Positions 1 to 6,660 of a DNA stretch of 15,931 bases are shown here, piece by piece. Origin of the DNA: Actinomycetes bacterium (GTDB lineage Bacteria; Actinomycetota; Actinomycetes; Actinomycetales; Cellulomonadaceae); the NCBI GenBank assembly GCA_023418375.1, contig JAEZZV010000330.1:1-15931 (forward strand). Direction: 5' to 3'. Position numbers and translations under genes: made by a program. Position 1 is the stretch's first letter, and every line of letters begins with the position of its first letter. Under the pieces are notes generated by a model, which was given only the letters and a program-made list of their open reading frames with translations, made no database searches and was not told the DNA's origin.

Positions 1-25
1 CGGCGGGGGGGGGCGGCCGGGCTCT

Positions 26-45
26 GGCGGGGGGGCCCCCCCGCC
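26..45 (-). terminator. GC-only perfect palindrome just beyond the aceE stop
   Basis: GGCGGGGGGG is followed directly by its exact reverse complement, giving a 20-bp perfect palindrome 18 bp beyond the aceE stop codon. RNA from it could fold into a very stable GC hairpin with a small loop. No U-tract follows in the direction of aceE transcription, so it is not a textbook Rho-independent terminator. U-less hairpins are commonly proposed as 3' ends in high-GC actinobacteria. The partner gene to the left lies outside the window. Confidence 0.35.
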
Positions 46-62
46 GTTGCGCGTGTCGTGGG

Positions 63-2804
63 TCAGGAGTCGCCGCCGGCCGTGCCCGAGCGTCCGGCCC
101 GCGCGTCGTGCAGCTGGTAGCGCTCGATCGCCTGGGCGACCGACTCCGCCGGGACCTCGCCGCGGCGGGCGAGGAGCTGGAGCACCTTGGCGGCCGTCGT
201 CGGGCCGTCGATGTGGAAGTGCCGCCGGGCAGCCGCACGCGTGTCGGAGAACCCGAAGCCGTCGGCCCCGAGCGTCGCGTACTCGCCGGGGATCCACGCG
301 CGGACCTGGTCGGCCAGCAGGTGGTTGTAGTCGCTGGTCGCGACGAACGGGCCCTGCGCGCCCTGGAGCTTCGCCGTGAGGTACGGCACGCGCGGCTCCG
401 CCTCGGGGTGCAGGAAGGTGTGCTCGTCGGCCGCCAGGCCGTCGCGGCGGAGCTCGTTCCACGACGTCACCGACCACACGTCGGCCTGGACGCCCCAGTC
501 CTGGGCGAGGAGCTCGGAGGCCTCCAGGGCCCACGGCACGCCCACGCCCGACGCCAGGATCTGGGCCCGCGGGCCCTCGCCCTCGGCGCGGTGCACCCGG
601 TGGATGCCGCGCAGGATGCCCTCGACGTCGACGTCCTCCGGCTCGGCCGGCTGCGGCATCGGCTCGTTGTAGACCGTCAGGTAGTACATGACGTTGGGGT
701 CGCGGGGGTCGCTCTGCCCGTACATCCGCTGGATGCCGTCCCGGACGATGTGGCGGATCTCGTACGCCCACGCCGGGTCGTAGTGCACGACGGCGGGGTT
801 GGTCTGGGCCAGGATCGGCGAGTGGCCGTCGGCGTGCTGAAGACCCTCGCCGGCGAGCGTCGTCCGGCCGGCGGTGGCGCCGATGATGAAGCCGCGCGTC
901 ATCTGGTCGGCGGCCGCCCAGAACTGGTCGCCGGTCCGCTGGAAGCCGAACATCGAGTAGAAGATGTAGAACGGCACCAGGGCCTGGCCCTGCGTCGCGT
1001 AGGAGGTGCCGGCCGCCTGGAACGCCGAGGCGGAGCCCGCCTCGTTGATGCCGGTGTGCAGCACCTGGCCGGACTCGGACTCCTTGTAGGAGAGCATCAG
1101 CTCGCGGTCGACGGCGAGGTAGTTCTGGCCGAGGGTGTTGAAGATCTTCGCCGTCGGGAACACCGCGTCCAGCCCGAAGGTGCGGGCCTCGTCGGGGATG
1201 ATCGGCACGATCCGCTGGCCGAACTCCTTGTCCTTCATCAGCTCCTTGAGGAGGCGGACGAAGGCCATCGTGGTGGCGACCTGCTGCGTCCCGGAGCCCT
1301 TCTTGATGACCTCGTAGGACTTCTCGTCGGGCAGCTGCACCGGCGCGAAGGCCGAGCGGCGCTCCGGCAGGAAGCCGCCCAGCGCCCGCCGGCGCTCCAC
1401 CATGTACCGGATCTCCGGAGCGTCGGGGCCGGGGTGGTAGTAGGGGGCGTTGAACGGGTCCTCGAGCTGTGCGTCGTCGAGCGGGATGTGCAGGAAGTCG
1501 CGCAGCGCCTTCAGGTCGTCGGTCTTGAGCTTCTTCATCTGGTGCGTCGCGTTGCGCCCGGCGAAGTGGCTGCCCAGGCCGTAGCCCTTGATGGTCTTGG
1601 CCAGGATGACGGTCGGCTGCCCGGTCGCCTGCGTCGCCGCGGAGTACGCCGCGTACACCTTGCGGTAGTCGTGGCCGCCGCGCTTGAGGGCCCAGATCTC
1701 GTCGTCGGTCATGCGCTCGACGAGGGCCTTCGTGCGCGGGTCGCGGCCGAAGAAGTGCTCCCGGACGAACGCGCCGTTCTCGGCCTTGTACGTCTGGTAG
1801 TCGCCGTCGGGCGTGACGTTCATGAGGTTGACCAGGGCGCGGTCCTTGTCCGCGTTGAGCAGGGCGTCCCACTCGCGGCCCCAGATGACCTTGATGACGT
1901 TCCAGCCGGCACCCCGGAAGAACGCTTCCAGCTCCTGGATGATCTTGCCGTTGCCGCGGACGGGACCGTCGAGGCGCTGCAGGTTGCAGTTGACGACGAA
2001 CGTCAGGTTGTCGAGCTGCTGCTGCGCCGCGAGCTGGAGCATGCCGCGGCTCTCCGGCTCGTCCATCTCGCCGTCGCCGAGGAACGCCCACACGCGCTGG
2101 GCGGAGGTGTCCTTGATCCCGCGGTTGTGCAGGTACTTGTTGACCCAGGCCTGGTAGATCGCCGACGACGGGCCGAGGCCCATCGACACGGTCGGGAACT
2201 CCCAGAAGTCGGGCATCAGGCGGGGGTGCGGGTAGGACGAGAGGCCGCCGCCGGGCCGGGAGACCTCCTGGCGGAAGGCGTCCAGCTGCTCGGTGGAGAG
2301 GCGGCCCTCGAGGAAGGCGCGGGCGTAGATGCCGGGGGAGGCGTGACCCTGGAAGTACACCTGGTCGCCGCCGCCCGGGTGGTCCTTGCCGCGGAAGAAG
2401 TGGTTGAAGCCGACCTCGTACAGGGTCGCGACGGACGCGTAGGACGAGATGTGGCCGCCGACGCTGACCTCGGGCCGCTGGGCGCGGGTGACCATGACCG
2501 CCGCGTTCCACCGGATGAGGCGCCGGTAGGCCCGCTCGAGGGTCTCGTCGCCGGGGAAGTACGGCTCCTCGTGCACACCGATGGTGTTGACGTACGGCGT
2601 GGTGAGGTAGCTCGGCACGGAGACGTTCCGCTCGCGCGCGCGCTTGAGGAGGCTCAGGAGCACGTAGCGGGCGCGCGGGCCGCCGCGCTCGTCGAGGAGG
2701 CCGTCGAAGGACTCCACCCACTCGTCCGTCTCGCCGGGGTCGATGTCCGGCACCTGGCTCAGCAGGCCGTTGATGAGCGGGCCGGTCGTGTCGCGTGCTG
2801 CCAC
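63..2804 (-). CDS. aceE: pyruvate dehydrogenase E1 component, homodimeric type (AceE)
   Basis: This is the thiamine-diphosphate E1 subunit of the pyruvate dehydrogenase complex. It decarboxylates pyruvate and passes the acetyl group to the lipoyl domain of E2 in the cytoplasm. The chosen start gives 913 aa, close to E. coli AceE (887 aa) and mycobacterial AceE (slightly over 900 aa). The ThDP/Mg motif runs from GDGEMDEPE (residues 243-251) to NCNLQRLDGP (272-281). HASPGIYAR lies upstream, and INEAGS with GEGLQHADGHS marks the pyrimidine-binding half, so the order is transketolase N domain, central domain, C domain. The frame stays open 101 codons further upstream, but GTG at 2804 is preceded at 6 nt by GAGGTGAGG (2819-2811), an excellent ribosome-binding site, and the protein then begins VAARDTTGPLINGL as homologues do. 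It diverges from the DUF3052 gene. No lesion is seen. Confidence 0.97.
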   Translation of the reverse strand: MAARDTTGPLINGLLSQVPDIDPGETDEWVESFDGLLDERGGPRARYVLLSLLKRARERNVSVPSYLTTPYVNTIGVHEEPYFPGDETLERAYRRLIRWNAAVMVTRAQRPEVSVGGHISSYASVATLYEVGFNHFFRGKDHPGGGDQVYFQGHASPGIYARAFLEGRLSTEQLDAFRQEVSRPGGGLSSYPHPRLMPDFWEFPTVSMGLGPSSAIYQAWVNKYLHNRGIKDTSAQRVWAFLGDGEMDEPESRGMLQLAAQQQLDNLTFVVNCNLQRLDGPVRGNGKIIQELEAFFRGAGWNVIKVIWGREWDALLNADKDRALVNLMNVTPDGDYQTYKAENGAFVREHFFGRDPRTKALVERMTDDEIWALKRGGHDYRKVYAAYSAATQATGQPTVILAKTIKGYGLGSHFAGRNATHQMKKLKTDDLKALRDFLHIPLDDAQLEDPFNAPYYHPGPDAPEIRYMVERRRALGGFLPERRSAFAPVQLPDEKSYEVIKKGSGTQQVATTMAFVRLLKELMKDKEFGQRIVPIIPDEARTFGLDAVFPTAKIFNTLGQNYLAVDRELMLSYKESESGQVLHTGINEAGSASAFQAAGTSYATQGQALVPFYIFYSMFGFQRTGDQFWAAADQMTRGFIIGATAGRTTLAGEGLQHADGHSPILAQTNPAVVHYDPAWAYEIRHIVRDGIQRMYGQSDPRDPNVMYYLTVYNEPMPQPAEPEDVDVEGILRGIHRVHRAEGEGPRAQILASGVGVPWALEASELLAQDWGVQADVWSVTSWNELRRDGLAADEHTFLHPEAEPRVPYLTAKLQGAQGPFVATSDYNHLLADQVRAWIPGEYATLGADGFGFSDTRAAARRHFHIDGPTTAAKVLQLLARRGEVPAESVAQAIERYQLHDARAGRSGTAGGDS

Positions 2805-2896
2805 CGAGATCCTCACCTCTGTCGTCGCACCGGCGGGTCGCCACGGTGCGTCGCCCCGGGCCGGGCTCGGTGTCGTGAGCGGCCGCCCCGGGACCT

Positions 2897-2910
2897 TGGT
2901 CGTAGGACCA
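2897..2910. promoter_or_regulatory. operator-like palindrome upstream of aceE
   Basis: TGGTC-GTAG-GACCA is a perfect 5-bp inverted repeat with a 4-bp centre. It lies about 93-106 bp before the aceE start in the divergent aceE/DUF3052 region. The half-sites resemble those of FadR/PdhR-subfamily GntR regulators (TGGT...ACCA), and E. coli PdhR controls the pyruvate dehydrogenase operon. The spacing differs from the E. coli sites, so naming a regulator would be speculative. It could also be chance in GC-rich DNA. Confidence 0.3.
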
Positions 2911-2960
2911 TTGTCGCCCCCATCGCCCGGGGAAGTCACACCGCCGCCCCGGGGTTCGCC

Positions 2961-2977
2961 CCCGGCGTAGCGCCGGG
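2961..2977. repeat. 7-bp inverted repeat in the aceE/DUF3052 divergent region
   Basis: CCCGGCG-TAG-CGCCGGG is a perfect 7-bp stem with a 3-nt loop. An imperfect GC hairpin with a TTCG loop sits immediately to its left (about 2944-2969) and overlaps it, so the two would be mutually exclusive. The 304-bp region 2805-3108 contains no convincing gene. It must hold promoters for both divergent genes, but I could not place -35/-10 boxes with confidence. Confidence 0.3.
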
Positions 2978-3019
2978 CGGCCCGGCGGTCGCTGGTGCCC
3001 ACGCACACGCGGACGGCTT

Positions 3020-3061
3020 GCCAGGGACGGCCCCCATGCGGTGGGCTTACCGCCAGGGACG
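3020..3061 (+). repeat. 10-bp direct repeat, 32-bp phase, upstream of DUF3052
   Basis: GCCAGGGACG occurs at 3020-3029 and again at 3052-3061, start to start 32 bp apart, about three helical turns. The pair lies 48-89 bp before the chosen start of the DUF3052 gene. A TTGCCA that could act as a -35 box overlaps the first copy, but no good -10 box sits at the right distance. The spacing would suit a regulator binding one face of the helix; no specific protein is suggested. Confidence 0.3.
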
Positions 3062-3108
3062 CGGGTGAGGTGCCCGCGATGGTGGAACGAAGGGGACGGG
3101 CAGACACA

Positions 3109-3534
3109 GTGGGCGGGACCGAGGAGCTCGGTGGCGGGGCGGGAGCTGCGCGGCTGGGCTTCGCCGCGGGACAGGTGATCCAGGAGTTCGGCTACGGCGA
3201 CGACGTGGACGGCGACCTGCGGGACGCGATCGAGGACGCCATCGGCGGCGAGCTGGTCGACGAGGACTACGACGACATCGCCGACGGCGTGATCCTGTGG
3301 TGGCGCGACGGCGACGGCGACCTCACGGACGCGCTCGTCGACGTGCACGCGAGCCTCGACGACGGCAAGGGCCTGATCTGGCTGCTCACCCGGAAGGCGG
3401 GCCGGAGCGGCCACGTCGACCACATGGACATCGAGGAGGCGGCGACCACCGCCGGCCTGCACGCCACGAGCACCCTGTCGATCGCGCCGGACTGGTCCGC
3501 CACCCGGCTGGGTACGCGCAGCCGGGGCAAGTGA
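3109..3534 (+). CDS. DUF3052 family protein
   Basis: This is a small acidic cytoplasmic protein (141 aa from GTG 3109) that I recognise as the actinobacterial DUF3052 family. No biochemical role is established that I know of. Family hallmarks are AARLGFAAGQVIQEFGYGDDVD near residues 13-34 (shown here in part), GGELVDED around 46-53, and WWRDGDGDLTDALVD at 65-79. The C-terminus ends in a basic GTRSRGK tail. The start is uncertain. GTG 3109 has a distant AAGGGGA, while an in-frame ATG at 3079 has GGTGAGG at a good distance and would add 10 residues. I prefer 3109 because family members usually begin just before the conserved AARLG. Its stop overlaps the GTG of the peroxiredoxin gene, so the pair is probably co-translated. 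It diverges from aceE, an arrangement I recall from other actinobacteria. Confidence 0.88.
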   Translation: MGGTEELGGGAGAARLGFAAGQVIQEFGYGDDVDGDLRDAIEDAIGGELVDEDYDDIADGVILWWRDGDGDLTDALVDVHASLDDGKGLIWLLTRKAGRSGHVDHMDIEEAATTAGLHATSTLSIAPDWSATRLGTRSRGK

Positions 3535-4001
3535 GCGCGCCGACGCCGGTCCCTCGCCCGGGCGACCCCGCGCCCGAGTTCGTGCTGCCCGACGCCCACG
3601 GCACCCCCGTGTCGCTGGTCGGTCTGCGCGGCACGCCCGTCGTCCTGGTGTTCTTCCCGTTCGCGTTCTCGGGCCTGTGCACGTCCGAGCTCGCCGAGCT
3701 GCGCGACAACATCGAGGACTTCGAGGCGGCCGGCGCGCGCCTGCTGGGCATCTCGTGCGACCCGCGGCACTCCCTCCGCGCGTGGAGCGAGGAGGAGGGC
3801 TTCGGCTTCGACCTGCTGTCGGACTTCTGGCCGCACGGCGCAGCGGCGCGGTCGTACGGCGTCTTCGACGACGCCGCGGGCATGGCGGTGCGCGGCAGCT
3901 TCCTCGTGGACGCCGACGGCATCGTGCGCTGGCGGGTCGTCAACGGCCCCGGCGAGGCGCGGGAGCTCGGCGCCTACCGCGCGGCGCTCGCAGCCCTCTA
4001 G
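3531..4001 (+). CDS. ahpE: AhpE-type peroxiredoxin
   Basis: This thiol peroxidase reduces hydrogen peroxide, organic peroxides or peroxynitrite in the cytoplasm. It has 156 aa, near M. tuberculosis AhpE (153 aa). The active-site segment PFAFSGLC (43-50) gives peroxidatic Cys50 with Pro43 and Ser47 in the PxxxSxxC pattern. LLSDFWPHGA (95-104), SYGVFDDAAG (108-117) and Arg121 in RGSF are shared with AhpE. AhpE is usually 1-Cys. Here a second Cys, Cys76 in GISCDP, lies in the strand where other peroxiredoxins usually have Val, and whether it helps resolve the sulfenate is unknown. The start is GTG 3531, overlapping the upstream TGA (GTGA), which implies translational coupling to the DUF3052 gene. 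A tRNA gene follows 51 bp later. Confidence 0.93.
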   Translation: MSAPTPVPRPGDPAPEFVLPDAHGTPVSLVGLRGTPVVLVFFPFAFSGLCTSELAELRDNIEDFEAAGARLLGISCDPRHSLRAWSEEEGFGFDLLSDFWPHGAAARSYGVFDDAAGMAVRGSFLVDADGIVRWRVVNGPGEARELGAYRAALAAL

Positions 4002-4025
4002 AACCGGCCGGGGTCTGGGGTGCAG

Positions 4026-4045
4026 GCGCCGGCACCGGTAGGCTG
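4026..4045 (+). promoter_or_regulatory. promoter core of the tRNA-Val gene
   Basis: TAGGCT at 4039-4044 is a plausible -10 box ending 8 bp before the first base of the mature tRNA. The 20-bp segment around it differs at a single base from the segment before rnpB at 7392-7411. No good TTGACA-like -35 box is visible at 16-18 bp, so recognition may rely on an extended -10. Confidence 0.5.
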
Positions 4046-4052
4046 ACCCGCC

Positions 4053-4126
4053 GGGCCTGTAGCTCAGGTGGTCAGAGCGCCGCGCTTACACCGCGGAGGT
4101 CGTCGGTTCGAGGCCGGCCGGGCCCA
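4053..4126 (+). tRNA. tRNA-Val (anticodon UAC)
   Basis: A complete cloverleaf can be drawn. The acceptor GGGCCTG (4053-4059) pairs with CGGGCCC (4119-4125) with one G-U. The anticodon stem is CCGCG/CGCGG (4080-4084 with 4092-4096). The seven-base loop CTTACAC carries anticodon TAC at 4087-4089. The T-stem is GTCGG/CCGGC around TTCGAGG. The discriminator base is A4126. The 3' CCA is not encoded, since CCC follows, as is usual in many actinobacteria. The UAC anticodon reads GUA/GUG valine codons. The gene lies between ahpE and a convergent GAF gene whose stop is only 11 bp away. Confidence 0.97.
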
Positions 4127-4137
4127 CCCGCGTCTGC

Positions 4138-4569
4138 TCAGCCGTGCCCGTGCTCGCGCAGGACCCGCGCGACGTCCTGCGCGTAGCCGTCGGCCCGGAC
4201 GAGGGCCTCGGCGTCCCACGGGTCCAGCTGCCTGGAGTAGAGGTTGAGGGCGAGCACCACGCCGTCGCGGACGTAGGCCGGCAGTGCCGCGCCCGAGCGG
4301 AAACCGCCCGCTTCGGCCGCGGCCACCCAACCGGGCCACCGCGTCTCGAGGGACACGTCGGGGACGATGACGCCGGACAGCTGGTCCATCGCCAGCACGC
4401 ACGGGCCGCCCCGCTCCGCGACCTCCGCGTCGTCGCAGGCGGCTGCCCGGTCGTCGGAGCTCGCGACGCGGCGCAGGCCGAGCGCTGCCCGCAGGATGAC
4501 GCTGCACGACGTCGCGCCGCCGATCCGGTCGGCCGCGGCGTCCAGGATCTCCTGCACGTCTGCGCCCAT
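4138..4569 (-). CDS. GAF-domain protein
   Basis: This 143-aa soluble protein is essentially one GAF-like sensory domain. It has an N-terminal helix (MGADVQEILDAAADRIGGATSCSV, shown by its ends at residues 1-24), a core with SDDRAAACDDAEVAERGGPC, the strand-rich SGVIVPDVS, then GGFRSGAALPAYVRDGVVLALNLYS near residues 88-112 (given in part), and a closing helix. In actinobacteria similar GAF domains are often followed by an ANTAR RNA-binding domain; here the protein stops straight after the GAF domain, so no output domain is present. The ligand is unknown. ATG 4569 has GGGGGTGAT upstream. It converges on tRNA-Val and diverges from nif3. The GAF assignment rests on overall pattern, not on a diagnostic motif. 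Confidence 0.82.
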   Translation of the reverse strand: MGADVQEILDAAADRIGGATSCSVILRAALGLRRVASSDDRAAACDDAEVAERGGPCVLAMDQLSGVIVPDVSLETRWPGWVAAAEAGGFRSGAALPAYVRDGVVLALNLYSRQLDPWDAEALVRADGYAQDVARVLREHGHG

Positions 4570-4669
4570 GCGATCACCCCCGCGCGCACGGTGTCACGCG
4601 CGGACGGCATCGGGCAAACCTTGGCGGGGCCGGGGAACGGGCGCGGCGGCCCGGGCGGGCGCCGGCCGG

Positions 4670-4684
4670 TACCGTGACCGCGTG
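4670..4684 (+). promoter_or_regulatory. possible leaderless promoter of the nif3 gene
   Basis: TACCGT (4670-4675) lies 6 bp before GTG 4682, and there is no Shine-Dalgarno sequence in front of that GTG. A -10 box at this distance would start transcription at or next to the start codon, giving a leaderless mRNA. The preceding GCGCCGGC-CGG also resembles the segment before the tRNA and rnpB -10 boxes, apart from a 2-bp gap. No -35 box is clear. Confidence 0.35.
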
Positions 4685-5923
4685 AGCCGCGCACACCAGC
4701 AAGGGGCCTGGCCCGCGGGCGACGCGCCGCCGGCGCTGCTGTCCGACATCGTCCGGCTGCTCGACCGGCGCTTCCCGCCGGAGCACGCCGAGTCGTGGGA
4801 CGCCGTCGGGACGGTGTGCGGCGACCCCGACCACGAGGTGCGTCGGGTGCTCCTGGCGATCGACGCGACGACCGCGGTGGTCGACGAGGCGCTGGACTGG
4901 GGCGCGGACCTGCTCTGGACGCACCACCCGCTCCTGCTGCGTCCCGTGCACGGCGTGCCGGCGACGACGGCCAAGGGGGCCGCGGTGCACCGCCTGGTCC
5001 GCGCGGGCTGCGCGCTCCACGTCACGCACACGAACGCCGACGCGCCCGACGGCGGCGTGCCCGACGCGCTGGCGGCGACGCTGGGCGTCGTCGACCGCGC
5101 GCCGCTCGTCCCACGACCGACCGAGCCGCTGGACAAGGTCGTCGTCATGGTCCCCGTCGGCGACGAGGACGCGCTCGTGGACGCGCTCGCCGCGGCCGGG
5201 GCGGGCGCGATCGGCGAGTACGAGCGCTGTGCCTGGTCCACCACGGGCATCGGCACCTTCGTGCCGGGGGAGCGCGCCGAGCCGACCGTCGGCGAGCGGG
5301 GACGCGTGACCCGGGTCGAGGAGGCCCGCGTCGAGATGGTGGCACCGCGTCGTCTCCGCGAGCCGGTCCTGGCGGCGCTGCGCCGCGCCCACCCCTACGA
5401 GGAGCCGGCGTTCGACGTCCTCGAGCTCGCCGCGTACGCGGGTCCGTCCGGCGGCGGCCGCGTGGGTGACCTCCCCGAGCCGATGACGCTCGAGGCGTTC
5501 GCGCAGCGGGTCGCGCGGGTCCTCCCGCCGACGGCGCAGGGCGTCCGGGTGTCCGGCGACCTGGCCGGCCTCGTGCGCCGCGTCGCGGTGGTCGGCGGGT
5601 CGGGCGACTCGTTCTTCGACGCCGTGCGCGCCGCGCGCGCCGACGTCTACGTCACCGGCGACCTGCGCCACCACCCGGCCCTGGAGCTGCGGGAGCGCGC
5701 ACGCTTCGAGGCCGTCCGGGCCGGCCGGCCGGCCGAGGACGGGCGCCCCTTCCTCGTCGACGTCGCGCACTCGGCCAGCGAGTGGCCCTGGCTCGCGCGC
5801 GCAGCCGCGGACCTGGCCGACGACGCGCGCATGCTCGGCACTACGGTGGAGACCCGCGTGAGCGGCGTCCGCACCGACCCCTGGACCGCCCACGTCCCGT
5901 CCCCGACCGGAGGTCAGCCGTGA
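4682..5923 (+). CDS. Nif3-like dinuclear metal center protein
   Basis: This is a Nif3/YqfO family protein (413 aa) with two NIF3 halves around an inserted domain. The family binds two metal ions, and its physiological reaction remains uncertain; annotation as GTP cyclohydrolase I type 2 is not well supported. Metal ligands visible are HHP (81-83) in LLWTHHPLLL, the THTNAD segment (115-120), GDLRHHP (326-332) and the HSASE motif (363-367). Residues about 150-250, ending in HPYEEPAFDV, form the CutA/PII-like insert seen in longer members such as B. subtilis YqfO. GTG 4682 is chosen because homology begins soon after it (LLSDIVRLLDRRFP) and the upstream sequence is low in similarity. Its TGA overlaps the next gene's GTG. 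The same nif3-zinc ribbon-phosphatase order is known in mycobacteria (Rv2230c-Rv2228c, from memory). Confidence 0.93.
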   Translation: MSRAHQQGAWPAGDAPPALLSDIVRLLDRRFPPEHAESWDAVGTVCGDPDHEVRRVLLAIDATTAVVDEALDWGADLLWTHHPLLLRPVHGVPATTAKGAAVHRLVRAGCALHVTHTNADAPDGGVPDALAATLGVVDRAPLVPRPTEPLDKVVVMVPVGDEDALVDALAAAGAGAIGEYERCAWSTTGIGTFVPGERAEPTVGERGRVTRVEEARVEMVAPRRLREPVLAALRRAHPYEEPAFDVLELAAYAGPSGGGRVGDLPEPMTLEAFAQRVARVLPPTAQGVRVSGDLAGLVRRVAVVGGSGDSFFDAVRAARADVYVTGDLRHHPALELRERARFEAVRAGRPAEDGRPFLVDVAHSASEWPWLARAAADLADDARMLGTTVETRVSGVRTDPWTAHVPSPTGGQP

Positions 5924-6660
5924 CGTCAGCCCCCGTGGCCGACCAGCTCCGCCTGCTCGAGGTGCAGGCCCTCGACACGCGCGCCGCGCAGATCGCGCAC
6001 GCCCGCGCGTCCCACCCGCAGCGCGCCGCGGTCAAGGACGCCGCCGCTCGGCTCGCCGAGCTCGACGACCGGTTGGTCGTCGCCCGGACCGCCGTCAGCG
6101 ACGTGCGGCGGGAGCTGGCCAAGGCCGAGGCCGACGTCGAGCAGGTCCGCGCGCGCGCCGAGCGTGACCAGGCCCGCGTCGACTCCGGTCAGGTGAGCGT
6201 CAAGGACGTCCAGGCCCTGAGCGGGGAGCTCGAGGCCCTCGCGCGTCGCAAGGCCGCGCTCGAGGACGTCGAGATCGAGGTGATGGAGCGACTCGAAGGG
6301 CTCGAGGCCGAGCTCGCCACCGTCGAGGCCGACGCCGAGGCGGCCCGGGCGGCGCACGCGGCGGCGTCGGCGGAGCTGGAGTCGGTGATCGCGGATCTCG
6401 ACGCCCAGGCCGCTGCCGTCGTCGCCGAGAGGGCGACGCGCGAGCACGGGCTCGACGCGGGGCTCGTGGCGCTCTACGACCGGCTGCGCGCCCAGCTGGG
6501 GGGGACCGGCGTCGCGGCGCTGCGGGGGCACCGCTGCGAGGGCTGCCGGCTCGAGCTCAACGCGAGCGAGCGCGCGCGCATCGCCACCTTGCCCCCCGAG
6601 GAGGTCGTCCGCTGCGACGAGTGCGGGCGGATCCTCGTGCGGGGCGCGGACGCCGTGTGA
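5920..6660 (+). CDS. coiled-coil protein with C-terminal C4 zinc ribbon (CT398-like)
   Basis: This 246-aa cytoplasmic protein has a long Ala/Glu/Arg-rich helical region (about residues 8-185), expected to form an antiparallel coiled coil. A zinc ribbon follows, with Cys206-x2-Cys209 (HRCEGCRLEL) and Cys232-x2-Cys235 (VRCDECGRIL). This is the architecture of the Chlamydia CT398 / M. tuberculosis Rv2229c family. The family is often tied by gene neighbourhood to Nif3 and may bind nucleic acid or transcription components; the role here is inferred only. GGAGGT (5909-5914) precedes GTG 5920, and the GTGA overlap with nif3 indicates translational coupling. Its TGA overlaps the ATG of the phosphatase gene by one base. 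Confidence 0.93.
   Translation: MTSAPVADQLRLLEVQALDTRAAQIAHARASHPQRAAVKDAAARLAELDDRLVVARTAVSDVRRELAKAEADVEQVRARAERDQARVDSGQVSVKDVQALSGELEALARRKAALEDVEIEVMERLEGLEAELATVEADAEAARAAHAAASAELESVIADLDAQAAAVVAERATREHGLDAGLVALYDRLRAQLGGTGVAALRGHRCEGCRLELNASERARIATLPPEEVVRCDECGRILVRGADAV

Noticed and set aside
1..45. G- and C-runs at the window edge as a G-quadruplex or assembly artefact
   Set aside because: The runs are striking, but the exact palindrome after the aceE stop is better explained as a hairpin at the transcript end; sequence to the left is not available.
108..3068. A 986-codon open frame on the plus strand opposite aceE
   Set aside because: Its translation is Val/Arg/Asp/Gly-rich without domains; it is the GC-driven antisense shadow of aceE, which has complete ThDP motifs.
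3079..3108. ATG 3079 as the start of the DUF3052 gene
   Set aside because: It has the better ribosome-binding site and stays possible, but adds 10 residues that do not look like family sequence; GTG 3109 is preferred with low certainty.
4574..5893. A 439-codon minus-strand frame opposite nif3
   Set aside because: Antisense of a well-supported Nif3-like gene; Arg/Asp/Val-biased shadow translation.
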